This document shows positions 27,501-39,982 of a DNA stretch of 60,000 nt, piece after piece; position 1 is the first letter of the stretch; each line of letters opens with the position of its first letter. A program made the translations under genes and the position numbers. Source of the DNA: Tubiluchus corallicola (lineage: Eukaryota > Priapulida > Priapulimorpha > Priapulimorphida > Tubiluchidae); contig JAQGDQ010000226.1 in the NCBI GenBank assembly GCA_030141605.1, forward strand, positions 184,001 through 244,000, read 5' to 3'. The notes beneath the pieces were generated by a model. The model had not been told where the DNA came from and did no database searches. It saw only the letters and a program-made list of their open reading frames with translations.

Positions 27501-30500
27501 AATTTTATTACTTATTTACGAAATTATTTAATCAAAATTGTAGTAGGAATGTAAGGTTGATAGTGTGCCATAAACTTTTTTGTTATTCTCACTAGATGGA
27601 GCCGGCGTACATATGTTATAATCGCAGTGATCGGTGCTTGCTTACTGGTATTTCTCACCATTGGCTTGTCAGTTAACTTGAATCGTCAGCAGTCCTTTAA
27701 GAAAGCTTACACAAATGGCCACCAATCACACGACAAGAGTCTCCTTTCGACTGGTGGACAGAGCAAGAAACAGGACGGCCGCAGCGTGGAGAAAATCTTC
27801 CAGAGTGCGGCTGTAGCCAACGATGCTGCTCACTGCAGTAAAATAGGCGCGTGAGTATTTCGCTATATGTACATTTGTGAAGTGAAAGCAGGAAAAAGTA
27901 AACGGGTCACGGTAATAATGTAAGTAAACCACTTCGAGGAGTGTGGTCGTTTTCAGTGTGAACACTTACAGAAGATATATGAGTTGTTTGTTTATTGGAC
28001 TTGTAAGCATGCATGTACATTTATGGTAGGCAGTACCGGTAAAGAAAGAAACAAAAGTTCGCAAAACAAAATCATTAATCCTACACGTAGGATATAACGG
28101 CTCAAACAAAACAAACAAACAAACAAATAAACAAAAAACAACAGTAACAAAAGTACTGGTGTAACCCGGGTAGAACTCCATAAATTGACAAGAGGTGGCA
28201 GCACTCGTATAGTTGCCAAACCTGTCACATATTTCTTTATGAGTACATTATGTCATAGTACGAAAACTATTAATATAGTACAATGTATATCGTAAACATA
28301 TTTTAACTGTGTAAGTTAAAGTTATCTGTTATCTATTTCTTTTCTCCTTTTTCTTCTTTTTTTTCAAATAAATCTTTTCTCCCATTTTGATAAGTAGACG
28401 TGAGCATCGAACGTTCGAAAGTTTTTTTTTAGTTCAAATTCGTTTCGAACCTAAAATTATACATTCGAATAATTCGGCACTTCTGCCTCACACGTTCTTT
28501 ATCATTAAAACGTTTGAAACATCATGCAATTAGCACAATATAGCTGCAATTTTTTAACAAACTAATAGCGGTTTCACTGCAGAACAAAATCAAGTAATAT
28601 GCATGATCTTTGTAAGACAACTTTTTACTTTTGGTTCGAAAATTTGTTGGAACTTTTGTTCGAAAAATCATTTAAACTCATTTCGAATTAGAAATACCGA
28701 AATTCGGTGCGATTCAAATTCGAAACTCGCAAATTCGATTCGACTCGAGTTCGCTTTCTGCTAGAGAATGCTCACCCCTATTGATAACCAAGACATATCA
28801 CATTAAAATGCATTTCATTCTACTCTTCGTTCATCTGGCATATTTTACATATTCTTTGAGGAGCAGGTATTTTTGGTTTATGATACCTGCCCCTCTCATT
28901 ATCCAGCTTACTCATTCTGAATCTATTTCGACTATTGTTTTCTACAGGGATGAGAATTTTCTGCAGATTCGCAGAATTCTGAGTTTTTGGAAGACCAGTA
29001 GTGCCATTTTTGTAAATCGCGTAAATTCGTTGAGAAAATTTTTACGGATCCAGTACATTATTTCACAAGCTGACCGCTAGTTGGCAGACCGTCACTTTGT
29101 TTACATCACGTACATCAGTGTAACTACGTGTAGATCTCTATGAATAAAAATATAGAATCAATTGTGTGGAGTTATTTGAGTCAATTGCAGACAGTTTTTA
29201 TATACTTTTAAATAGGAGCGGCCAGTACTTAGACGTTTTTCAGACAATTAGGTATCATGTATCCTTGATAGTTGGGTATTTTAAATTATGCATGAAACAA
29301 GGTAATTGATATTTTAAGTCCACTTAGAGGCTCTCTATGGTCACAAAATTGCAATTTGTTGCTGGCTCCAAGGTGTCTTTGCCCATCAACCCCATTGGGG
29401 GCCTAGGAGGCCCCAAAACCCCCGGCCTGTTTCAGAGTTTTTTGCAATTTGTCATTCTCATCCCTGTTTCTAGTTAATCAAGACATTTTCATTTTGTTTT
29501 TCTTCAGTAATATTTTGAGGAAGAATGGGTCTGTCGTGGATGCCGCCATTGCTACGCAGTTGTGCGATGGGGTTTATAATGCTTACAGTACAGGTATCGG
29601 TGGTGGCTTCTTCATGGTGGTTTATACGAGGTAGGTGTGTCTTCTAAGTGACTTAATCGGAACGTTGTTCGGAACTGATGAGTTTTTTAAGCCTTTTCAC
29701 AGTTTCGTTGTGCGCGCGTGCTGTTGGTCAAAGGTTTAATGTATTACAGCAATATGTCTTAACTACAATCGTCATGGGACATGCATAAAGCAAAGCTGTT
29801 TGCCGTGTCGGTGCGGTAACTTCAGTTGTTTTACGTGGACTTTAGTTAACTATGGATTAGTCTGGGCGTAGAGTGATTTACTAGCAGGATCTTGCTTGAG
29901 AACAAGAGAAAATGAACTAGGTAAAGTTCTGGCTAGCTGTTAAAACTGTTACTATTACAATAGCATGGGCTGCGAGGCGTTGTCTGGTACACTTACCCTT
30001 TGATCTTTTTACGATCATCATCAATCGCTGGAACTGTTACAAGGCTTATTGTTTATGAGTGTACTAAATAAAATCACGTATCCAGTGCATTAAGATATGC
30101 TTGTGAAAAATGTGTTTGATGAGACTGTGAGTGTGAGAGTGTGAGCGTGAGTGTGAGTTTCCGAGAAAAAGGCTTGTGCAGATTGGTGATAAAATATATG
30201 CAACTAGATGGCGCTTTTCTTCTCTTTCATCTTGCTAGGAATGCAGGAGTGCTAATACATTTCCCCTGATGTTTTGTAGTAGACTCATAAATAATTGAAA
30301 CCAGTAATTTTTTAAAAAAATTTTATTATATTTTCGAGTTTTTCATATCAGTTGCTACACACGCATGTTAAGAAAGTTCGATGGCTTATGTAATTCTTCC
30401 TGATGTATTTTAGTGCAACAGGAGAAATTAAAGTTATAGATGCTCGTGAGGAGGCTCCAGGAGCAGCCACTAGAGACATGTTCCATCATGATCCCGATCT

Positions 30501-33500
30501 TTCGCAAAAAGGTGAAATCATATTAATGATTATTTGGCTTTAAACCATAGCCGACTATGCGTGCGTGGTTTTTGTCGTGCTAACTACAGTCAAAACTGGT
30601 TATAATGCCCCCTTCGTAAATCCAACCTTGCGTAACGTCCAAATGTTTGGCAAAACGGAAGGTCCATATTTGTATAGACATGCATGTGTTAATTTTAGGG
30701 TTGGGCATTCTCTGCCAGAAAGCGAATTCGTATTGAATTTGTGACTTTCGAATTCGAATCTAACAGAATTTCAGTATTTTGAATCCGAATTGCGTTTGAA
30801 AGATTTTCCAACAAGTTTTCGAACCACTAGTAAAGTGGTCTTACAAAGATCATGCATATTACTTGATTTTGTTCTGCAGTAAAATCACTGTTAGTTTGTT
30901 AAAAATTTTGCACAGAAACTGCAGCGAAATTATGCTAATTGCATAAAGAACGCTTGTAGCTGAAGTGCTGAATTATTCGAATCCGTAATTTTAGGTTCGA
31001 ATCGAAAAAGTCGAACTAAAAAACTCTTTTGAATTGAACTCGAACATTCAACGCTCACCCCTACTTGTTATAATGTCAAAATTGCTTAATGCCAACTTTT
31101 TTAAGTCCCAGCTGGGCATTGTGAAGAGGTTTTACTACTATATTACATATATACATTTATAATACAATATTATATACATTTCATGGGTAATTTGAGGTCT
31201 GCGGGACTTGTAGTTTGTTTATCCACAAGCAAAAACAACTAATGATTTGTTTTATTATTGTGTATGTTGACTGTCACAAGATGACCTACTTTGAAATCAT
31301 TTTCAATTTTAACCAACCTTTTTCTAATTGTTTTTTATAATTTTAGGTGGATTAGCTGTGGCGGTACCTGGCGAGCTAAAGGGGTATGATAAAGCACACA
31401 CGCTGTACGGAAACCTGCCGTGGGCTGAATTATTTACGCCTACTATACGTTTGTGTCGCCAAGGTTACAAGGTCACTAACGCACTTGCAAAGAAGCTGCG
31501 AAAGAAAGAAGATGAAATTCGGCAGGAGCCAAGCATGGCGTAAGAAACATTTACATTGTTACGATTTTTAAAGTGAAATTATATTAATACAGAAATGGTT
31601 ACAGAAAATTAATGGTTATGATGGCTATATTACTACCATCAATTATATATAAATGTTCTATACAATTATAGTTATTACTACACATATAATGTATAATTTA
31701 ATCTCTTCTCTACCACTTAAATTTGGATACATATATGTGTATATGTATATCATTGTATATACAAGTAAGTAATATGGTGCATTGTAATACAAGTAAGTGG
31801 TGCATTGGCAGATAATCACATAATTCAATTCGTAACTATTAAAAAAAAATCACTCTTTAAGGCTCCCTCAAAGTCGTAATTACATATCATGTTTTCCTTT
31901 CTCAACTTTCAGCTTTATTGCTCTTATACCATTGCTATTATCACATCATTTACTTCATCCTTATTTACATTAAGTTATCTACAGAAGCATGCATAACTAT
32001 AATCATTTTTTCATTTAAGTAAGGTGAGTGTGTTAATGACTGTATGGTCGTACGCTCACCTCGCACTACTCAAATTATTACATCATTTACTTCATCCTTA
32101 TTTACATTAAGTTATCTACAGAAGCATGCATAATTATAATCATTTTTTCATTTAAGTAAGGTGAGTGTGTTGATGACCGTATGGTCATACACTCACCTCG
32201 CACTACTCAAATTATTTTATTTAAAGGTTATTAATGTGTTTGGTATTGTATTTTTTGATGTGTAAAATAAAATTTATACTTCATAGTTCATAGAAATAAT
32301 CACACACGTAAAAACAAATAAACGTACTCATATGTAATGTGTGTAATCATAGCAAAGGCCCCGCAAAAAATTTTGCGTATAAATACACTTATAATCAATA
32401 ATACGCGAACATCCTACATAGTCTTCATTTACAATGCAAAGCCAGTAGCAGCTTTTACTGAATTAAAGTTATAGACAGAGTATAATGGATGATGTCAGAA
32501 GAATGGCTTTGCGTCAGCAGTTTTCCAAGCGAAAATCGTGCAAAATGGAACCTCCAATCAACTCATCACAGCTCCTCAGGAAGGAAACATCCTAAAATGC
32601 AGCCAACATCATCGTGTTGCCCTGTTCTTCCTGTTTCTAAAGAGCCGTATATCTCCTTCCGAGAGTCACACCAGGCGCCGCTATAATGTTTTTTCTGCAG
32701 GCGGTTTGGTCAAAATTCAAAATTTGGTCACTATAGACATTTACGTATGTGATAATATACCATTTTATTACACAGAGAAATATACATCAATCCCAAGACG
32801 GGGGAAGTCTACAAAGAAGGTGATCTCATGAAGCGGCCAAAGTTAGCTAATACCTTAGACAGAATTGCAAGGAGCAAAACAAAGAGCAGTCTGTTTTATG
32901 AAGATGACCTTGGTAGAGATTTTGTGGAAGATGTGAAAAGTTATGGTGAGTTTTGTTAGGTATTGTAACGAATCCGGGTTCCATTTCAGGCGGCAATTTT
33001 GGATCCCACTTCTGACACCAGTGTAACGGATCCGGATTCCAGCGCGGATCCGTCTCAGGATGTATAGAGCGGCATACAAGTTATGAAATACTTTACTGCA
33101 GACGAGAAAAGTAAAAAGAATACGAATGTAAAATAAACTTTAATGCACAACCAGTAGCTCCATGACATGTGAACAGACTTTTGTATAAAAATCAGCAAAC
33201 CTACAGCATTCACCTTTACAGACAGAAAGGCCAGGTTAGAATTGTCAAATTACTGTTCTGTTTTATACAGATACATTTGCATTACTGGGCTTCTCGACCA
33301 TACCCATTACTAACATTAGGGGGTTGGTAATAATCTGCCTTCGTAACAATATTTTGAGTTCAGAAAATTGTTCATGCTCACACGATTGATTTTGTGCATC
33401 AAACAACTGAGTTTGCCACCTACATTTGACAGAAATTGGATCACCAATACACTCATGTCTCAGTTTGCCGGACAAAAGTGGTCAGACGTCGGTCTGAATT

Positions 33501-36500
33501 TGCCGATTGTTCATATTTTCCGATACTAAGCTAAATACTAGGTGCCGTGTATTAGACACACGGTAATGTAGAATCAATCGCCTAATTGTCTAAAAAACCG
33601 TCTAGTACATGGCTGCTTCTATGCGAAAGTATATAAAAACTATGGGCAATTGACTCAAATGACCCCGCATAATCGACTCTAAACAACTTACTTAATGTCA
33701 TGCAGATCAAACCACTAAACACGCTGACATACAAGCTACTTATGCGTCGTTACACGCTGCTTGGACGCAAGCAAAGTGCCGGCCCGCCAACTAGTGGTCA
33801 GCTCGCGAAACAACGGACTGTGTCCGTAGTATGCGAGACTTTCCGATATCCGTAAAAGCGAAGTCTGGCAAACCGAGACATGAATGTGTTAACCTTGGAT
33901 TTTGCCATTTCAAGTGTAGTATAGAAAATGCCCTCCTTTTACGTTCCGAGTAGCACTTCTACCATTGGTCACTGATGATTAAATTTAACAAAAAACTTTA
34001 CCTTTGCGAGGGGGGAAATGGGCGTCCCCTCTGATATCCAGGTAAGCGTTTGTTTCAAACAAAACAGACAACCTGCAAACAACAAACACAGGCAGGCGAA
34101 AACAGATGCATTAGACACATGGATAAATAAGAGCTATAAATGCTTTTATTAAAACTTGTAAAGCTACAAAATAACACCAAACTGTAAAAAATTTAACACA
34201 AAAGCGGTTTTGTTTCCGTCTGCTAAAAAAGTAGTTCACAACTCCTCCGCTTACTTGCCAAATAATTCCACATTAACAAAAAAAAGAGAAAATTGTTGTT
34301 CCCTACATTTCTCGCGAATATTTAGCTGATTCGCGAGATCTAGTTCGATGACCATAGTTGATCATTTGTCAGTCCTTTAACAATTTTATCTTAGCAATGG
34401 ATGTTCACCAAGTGCTGCGTATTGTAATAATATCACGTCAATTTTCGTCTTTCAGGTGGCATATTGACTACGGAAGACCTGCGTAATTACCAAGTAAAAG
34501 TGCGCGACCCAGTTGCCGTGGAGGTTGGAGATGATACGATATACTCTGTCCCGCCTCCTGGAAGCGGTGCTGTTGTTGGCCTAGCGTTAAACATTCTTAG
34601 AGGTAAGTGCTAATTTTCATTTGGTCTTAGTTCCTTCCATCCAGTGATGTTAGCCAACATTCTTGTGTCATATTAGTGAACAGTGTACAATGTTCCCTCG
34701 CTACTTCGCGGTTCGTTCATCGCGGACTCGCTGTTTCGCGGGTTTTCAAAAATATTAATGTAAAATTTTTATCGCGGTATTTTCGCTGTTTTGCGGGTTT
34801 TTGCGGTACTCCGTCTAAAGTACTTTTTCACATGCGTAGTACGTATTGTACAGTAATGTATAGATTTGATGAATTTTGCATAAAAAATCACAAAATGTAT
34901 AAAAATATATTAAAAATGTTAATTCTGACATTAAAAGAATATTTTAAATCATAAAAGTTACCTTTTACAGTAAATAGCGTATTTATTCGGCGGATGAATA
35001 CAAACCAAATGTAGTACTTGCGCCCGCTTGAGATGCTACTTGCCGACGTGAGATTGTCTACTTGCCTACTTCGCGGAAATTCACTTATCTTTGGTGGGCC
35101 TGGAACGGAACACCCGCGATAAGTGAGGGAACACTGTACACACACCTCTGAGTAAAGAAAAAATTGTGAGTAGGTAATTAGCATAGTTATGTGGTCAGTA
35201 AAAAAGTGTATTATTAATTTCGACACAAACACTGTGCTGTGCTTAACTTATTAGCACCACTATTGAGCTTATATGTTTTCATTGCCGTTTAGTTTGTTGG
35301 TTAGTCAGTTAGTAAGATCACGTATAAACCACTTTGCTGCTTCCTTGAAACTTGCTGAAGGAATGGGGCGATGGACAATAAGAATATTTTCAATTTCGGT
35401 AAGGGATCTATTAAGAATTGCAAAAGAAAATCAATTTTTATAGCAAATCGCTCTCCATGTGCCTTGGCGAAGGTCTGCGCTCTACTGAGTACAAAAGTAT
35501 TTATGTACTTGCTTAACGATGCTAATGCTAATGTGTTCCAACAAAATGCGTCGTGTTTTTTCCGCGGCTAACTCACTGCCAGGGTTGCCGTTTTGTATGA
35601 TGCTTATTGTATTGGAGGCCAATCATTCACAAATCAGTTTTAAACATTCACAAAACTTTAAAAAAAATTCCTTCCTCTCTTTTGAGGTCATGCGGTAAGA
35701 CAGGAACAATTTTTTTGTGGCCGGCCTTGAGTAGAACTTCATGTAACGATCTTTCCAGTAAGTGTTGCGGAAAAATGATCACGTGACACTTGCTAGTAGC
35801 GACATCCTACTAATTCCAGCTCTTAAACGAGTGTGTCGTACATTCTTCTTTCCGTCTTCCTTTGCTGCATCGGATGGACTCCCTGTGTGCGATTTTGTTC
35901 ATTTGTTGTTGTGAACTAAATTACCAATATTTTTCAGCTGTTCGTGCTCAAATAAAATTTTTCTATGGCAGGTTCCCGGTTACGATTTCTGTTCCAAAGA
36001 TAATGATTGGCCGACACTTTATACCACTATACGTTTGAATGTCCATGCACAAAAATGTTTGAATATGTATACTGGTAAGGCAATTTCTGCTTACCTTGGT
36101 CATGGAAAATCAATATTTGGTCAGGGAAAAGTCATGGAAAAGTCAGGGAAATTTATTTTAAAATTCTGTGGGAACCCCGTGAATGTCTGGAAAATGCCAC
36201 TTGACTCATACTTCCTCATTCATTTTTCTGAAGAGAAATGGTAAATCTTTCTTTAGTTAATAATAATAATTAGTATAATAATAAATAATTAACTAGAGTA
36301 TTTATGGCAACAAAGTTAGATTTGTTTGTATGACTTGTAGAAATTTGCGATCATTTTATTGTAAAACGTATACAATGTTCACCTCAATCACAAAATTGAA
36401 CAAACAGTCATAAAATTAGCAAGATGATATTTTACAGTAGAACTTTTGCATCCTTTCCCTGTTGGAAGGTACGTTACATTCATGCATACCGACCATAAAT

Positions 36501-39500
36501 GGAAAGGTCACCTATACTCTACAGACTACTAGTCAAACCAAAATCAAAGTCTACTTGGCTTCTTTGATAGCAGAATAAAGATTATTGGTTTACAGAAAGC
36601 TGTGTTATAATGTTATAAATTTTCTCTATTTAAACTTGAATAAGAGAGTTAGAACCAGAATTAAAGCATGAAATTAACAATCTAGTTACTCTGATTAATG
36701 AATATCTATAAAAGCAAAAGGAAACAATATTTAGAAACAAAATCGATCTCTGACAAACTTTGTATAATTAGAGTAAAACAATGACTGTAGATGGCAGCAT
36801 AGACTAATTCACTACTTAGTGTAGTAGACTGACAATTAAATGGGTCACATAATACTACAATCGCATACTCACTACAATAAGCGACATGAGTGCTTTTTAG
36901 TTAAAATATTATAATAGTGAGAAAACTGATTTTTTATAATGGAAACCATGAAGCTAAATTTGTGACATTTGTTTAGGTTATAACATGAATCCTGACAGCA
37001 TATCAGACGCGGAAGGCCGAGGTTTAGCATATCATCGGATCATGGAGGCATACAAGTTTGCCTATGCGGAACGTTTCCTTCTTGGCGATCCTGATTTTGT
37101 GACTAATGTCACCAAGGTAACAGACCTTGTGCTAAAATTTGTAAGAAGATTGTAAAAACTATTAAAATAAGTAGAATGAGCATTAAAGTTTTATGGTTTT
37201 ATCATCTCCAGCTAATGTAGAAAGATAAAAAGAAATGTTCTATGACGCGTTAGTCTGCCACATTCCTGGCTTTACTAGCTCAGCAGGATTTGTCAAATTA
37301 TTACCTTTTCTTTTGATGTAGAAAATATATGTGTTCCAACATTAACTGGCAGTAAGACCGCTTGGTTATAATCAGTAGCATCTCGTAATCAAAATTAGTG
37401 GGGTGCTGCTTCAGAAAAATTTTTACTCATTACAAAACAGACATGTGTAATTTTAAATGTAGTAATTTGTAATTGCAATTTTAAACAAACAAACAAACAG
37501 ACGACAATTTATGCAGAAAATTCTAAACAAAAATATCGTTTTCTTACGAATAGCGTAAATTGTCGCAGTTCAAGAACATGCCGGTACACGGCTTTTAAAC
37601 ACGTGACAACTGACAACACACACTGCAGTGAGCGACAGTACTCTTTCTACCTAAAGTACAGCGTCTTATCTCAGGCATGTGCGCCTGGCCACATGCGTAC
37701 AACAGCCAAACACCACGTTGCTTGAGTGCACTGTGCTGGGCTGTGAAGCAAACAGTACTTCCCTCACGTGCTCATGTTCCGCACAAGTATAAAAAAGAAC
37801 TAAAGAAAAATGAGTTATTATGTTGAATATAATTGATAATACTGAGTGAGAACAGGGGGTGCTGCAGTACCATAGTAATTATACAAGAAATCGAGTGATT
37901 GTCATTTAAATAGTTGTCAGCAGGAGTTATCAACAAGTAGCTTAACCATAATTGTAATTTGTAATTAGTAGTTGCAATCTTGCGGTGCAAAGGTACTTGC
38001 TATTTGAAGTCTTGCGGTGCACAAGGTACTTGCTATTCGAAATCTTGCGGTGCACAAGGTACTTGCTAGTTGAAATCTTGTGATGCACAAGGTACTTGCT
38101 AGTTGAAGTCTTGCGGTGCACAAGGTACTTGCTATTTGAAGTCTTGCGGTGCACAAGGTACTTGCTATTTGAAATCTTGCGGTGCACAAGATACTTGCTA
38201 TTCGAAATCTTGCGGTGCACAAGATACTTGCTATTCGAAATCTTGCGGTGCATAAGATACTTGCTATTCGAAATCTTGCGGTGCACAAGATACTTGCTAT
38301 TCGAAATCTTGCGGTGCACAAGATACTTGCTATTCGAAATCTTGCGGTGCATAAGATACTTGCTATTCGAAATCTTGCGGTGCACAAGATACTTGCTATT
38401 CGAAATCTTGCGGTGCACAAGATACTTGCTATTCGAAATCTTGCGGTGCACAAGATACTTGCTATTCGAAATCTTGCGGTGCACAAGATACTTGCTATTT
38501 GAAATCTTGCGGTGCACAAGGTATTTGCTATTAGAAATCTTGCGGTGCACAAGATACTTGCTATTTGAAATCTTGCGGTGCACAAGGTACTTGCTAGTTG
38601 AAATCTTGTGGTGCACAAGGTACTTGCTATTTGAAATCTTGCGGTGCACAAGGTACTTGCTATTCGAAATCTTGCGGTGCACAAGGCACTTGCTAGTTGA
38701 AATCTTGTGATGCACAAGGTACTTGCTAGTTGAAGTCTTGCGGTGCACAAGGTACTTGCTATTTGAAATTTTGCGGTGCACAAGATACTTGCTATTTGAA
38801 ATCTTGCGGTGCACAAGGTACTTGCTAGTTGAAGTCTTGCGGTGCACAAGGTACTTGCAAGTTGTAAAACTTTCTTTCCAGCAATTAGTTTAATTGTTTG
38901 TAGAAGCCGGCATTTATTTCAGCTTAAAACGATATTCTTATAAAACTTTAGAACATTTCAGCTAATCTTCATCAACTTTATAAAATTATTTCTGAAATTT
39001 AAAATATATATTCACATGAGTATATTTCTTACGAGTAGTATTCATTACAATTTGGAATAAATTAAAATCTTTAACATTATGCCATCCAAAAAAATCAAAT
39101 TTCTTCAAGATGTCGTGTAAGCCAAAAACAAATAACAGTCATTACAACATTTACAACCTAAGTTTTTTTTAGAATTTTAATAAGATTGATTTTTCTAAGA
39201 AATCAATTAGTAATTGTTATTTTTGGTCAACTCTGCATTACACAAAGTGTGTATAGATGCCACTACGAAAAAGGAACCTTAATGCATGTGCCACGAAGCT
39301 ACTGAGGCGACGCATTTTCCACTTTCGGTTTGCAGGTTGTTAAAAACATGACGTCAGAAAGATTTGCCGATGAACTACGCGAACGAATCACAGATGACAC
39401 TACTCACGATCCGGATTACTACGGTGGAATATTTGCCAGCAGTGGTAATACCGGTACAGCTCACACGTGCGTCATGAAACGTAATGGAGACGCGGTCGCT

Positions 39501-39982
39501 ATTACGAGCACCATCAATACTATGTAAGTTTTCTATTGTATTGTAAAATTCTTTGCAATAGTAAATTTACAATTTTAATTTACAAATTTACAATTGTAAA
39601 TTTATTATGATAACTATATCAGGGTAGTTGGACCTAATGAATCCATTTCTGTTATTTTCAATTCAAAAATTACAGTAGTTTTTAACTTTTTCTTTAACAG
39701 TGATTTAGTTTAGTTTCTCTCAGTAATTTCACTTTATTTAGTTTTGGAGCGATGCGTAGATCAAGGTCAACTGGTATCATACTCAACAATGAAATGGACG
39801 ACTTTTCTGCACCAAATATGACAAACTTCTTTGATCTGCCTCCAGCGCCGGCTAATTTCATCGAGCCTGGAAAAAGGCCGCAGTCTTCAATGTCGCCTTC
39901 GATCATTCTAGACGAAAATAAAAATGTGAAGATGGTTTTAGGAGCATCGGGTGGATCTTACATACCAACTGCAACTTCCTGG
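21433..39982 (+). CDS. Gamma-glutamyltransferase, type II membrane protein (3' end not found)
   Basis: Eleven exons join in phase to 557 residues: 21433-21457, 26501-26591, 27596-27850, 29508-29630, 30414-30511, 31347-31539, 32776-32945, 34456-34602, 36977-37116, 39336-39523 and 39742-39982. The family cleaves the gamma-glutamyl bond of extracellular glutathione. Visible: an acidic N-terminal cytoplasmic segment; a signal-anchor YVIIAVIGACLLVFLTIGLS after RR; GSVVDAAIA and GIGGGFFMVVY; the substrate-carboxylate arginine in DARE; GGLAVAVPGE; LFTPTIRL; SVPPPGSGAVVGLALNIL; the nucleophilic, self-cleavage threonine in NTGTAHT; TSTIN; NNEMDDFS (substrate-binding Glu/Asp); SSMSPSI; and GASGGSY. Autoprocessing into large and small chains is expected at that threonine. 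The start exon rests on a short ATG exon (MAQMEEFI) with a good donor; it is the least certain part. The last 80-100 residues of the family (beyond PTATSW) were not found; they may lie far downstream past the GPCR array, or the gene is truncated. Confidence 0.88.
23540..23905 (+). mobile_element. MITE-like element, left copy of an inverted pair
   Basis: Starts ccaggggcgttttaatcaat. Aligns with the reverse complement of 25779-26078 through cacaccacaggcagttactg, atataagtg, acacaacaagcagttgc and ataattgttt. The other copy's outer end reads ccaagggcgtatcaacac, so CCARGGGCGT is a plausible terminal motif. Unclassified; hAT-like ends possible. Confidence 0.6.
24475..25038 (-). CDS. Hypothetical 187-residue protein with an internal duplication
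   Basis: Single open frame on the minus strand starting MNENNTALKQQ and ending SNQI. I recognise no family. It has a Gln/Asn-rich N-terminus and a segment that occurs twice: NCFSKGEYILGTY...KKHVK and KSFSKGEYILGMY...QKHVK, separated by about 35 residues. A polyadenylation hexamer AATAAA overlaps the stop codon on the minus strand. It lies within the presumed first GGT intron and between two inverted MITE-like repeats, so it may be a transposon-borne or retrocopied gene. No Kozak or promoter evidence; it could also be a chance frame. Confidence 0.33.
   Translation of the reverse strand: MNENNTALKQQKQKQLVQINSCLEQRAQNDSTPRRTHKTSAEIRVQQTDSSNRKSKVITVNCFSKGEYILGTYCSRHCKKHVKQLWERNLREKLATVNQKSFSKGEYILGMYKALQKHVKLVSRSRSIQEKISIQYFKDFLFNTHANLSYEVLAKLMADTAQQFLNWDHLRQNDPITSRFIQKSNQI
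25779..26078 (-). mobile_element. MITE-like element, right copy of an inverted pair
   Basis: Reverse-complement partner of 23540-23905, diverged by scattered substitutions and small indels. Together the two copies could form a long stem around the ORF at 24475-25038. Confidence 0.6.
26811..27236 (+). repeat. Dispersed ~430-bp repeat, copy 2
   Basis: Second copy of the element at 15533-15960, here in the GGT intron between the acidic N-terminal exon and the membrane-anchor exon. Confidence 0.78.
28395..28780 (+). mobile_element. 386-bp hAT-like MITE with 8-bp target duplication
   Basis: Ends are TAGACGTGAGCAT and, inverted, TAGGGGTGAGCATT. Flanks are TTGATAAG on the left and TTGATAAC on the right, a 7-of-8 match that fits the 8-bp target duplication of hAT transposons. 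The body is rich in TTCGAA/TTCGAAT words. A second, inverted copy lies at 30696-31063. Confidence 0.75.
30583..31130 (+). mobile_element. Tigger/pogo-like remnant split by a MITE
   Basis: Left part 30583-30695 has the acagtcaaaactggttataa end and caaatgtttggcaaaac shared with 10200-10335. The part after the inserted MITE (31064-31130) continues with ttataatgtcaaaattgctt. The arrangement reads as an older element interrupted by a younger one. Confidence 0.5.
30696..31063 (-). mobile_element. hAT-like MITE, inverted second copy
   Basis: Starts TAGGGTTGGGCATTCTCTGC and ends CGCTCACCCCTA. Its left end matches the reverse complement of the right end of 28395-28780 (cattctct, gcagaaagcgaa). The expected 8-bp target duplication is not clear here. 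Confidence 0.7.
31943..32216. repeat. 137-bp tandem duplication
   Basis: Two adjacent copies with a period of 137 bp, from acatcatttacttcatcctt to cgcactactcaaattatt, differing at only a few positions. A recent local duplication in a GGT intron. Confidence 0.85.
32964..33960 (-). mobile_element. LTR-retrotransposon remnant with tRNA-Leu primer-binding site
   Basis: On the minus strand a putative LTR end (GGATCCGTTACA) is followed after one base by TGGTGTCAGAAGTGGGAT (33020-33003). That is complementary to the CCA-tailed 3' end of a leucine tRNA, the usual primer-binding-site arrangement. About 20 bases later the same LTR-end sequence recurs (TGGAACCCGGATTCGTTACA), so almost all of the internal region is gone. 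The outer LTR boundary beyond 33045 is not determined; 33960 is a guess. No protein-coding remnant is visible. Lies in a GGT intron. Confidence 0.5.
34688..35136. mobile_element. 449-bp mariner/Tigger-type MITE, TA target duplication
   Basis: Terminal inverted repeats CAATGTTCCCTCGCTACTTC at the left and, inverted, CAGTGTTCCCTCACTTATCG at the right, with TA on both sides. Internal blocks (cggatgaatacaaaccaaat, agattgtctacttgcc) are shared with the copy at 43717-44319. TA duplication and CAGTGTTCCCTCGC ends fit a Tc1/mariner/Tigger-derived MITE. No transposase. Confidence 0.88.
37370..37560 (+). repeat. Dispersed repeat, copy 2 (matches 16965-17270)
   Basis: See 16965-17270. Here it begins near gtagcatctcgtaatc and ends at tcttacgaatagcgtaaatt; only one copy of the core. 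Confidence 0.7.
37975..38870. repeat. 33-bp minisatellite, about 27 copies
   Basis: Unit cttgcggtgcacaaggtact plus tgctattcgaaat, period 33 bp (11 codons), so several frames stay open without meaning. Inner copies have aagatact, outer copies aaggtact; gttgaagt/gttgaaat variants lie near both ends, suggesting expansion from the middle. In the GGT intron between exons ending 37116 and starting 39336. Confidence 0.95.

Noticed and set aside
32489-32831. Overlapping + strand frames just before a GGT exon
   Set aside because: They run across the intron-exon boundary at 32776 in frames different from the GGT frame and show no domain.
37942-38849. Frames of 200-300 codons in several phases
   Set aside because: They result from the 33-bp minisatellite in a GGT intron, flanked by GGT exons in the correct phase.
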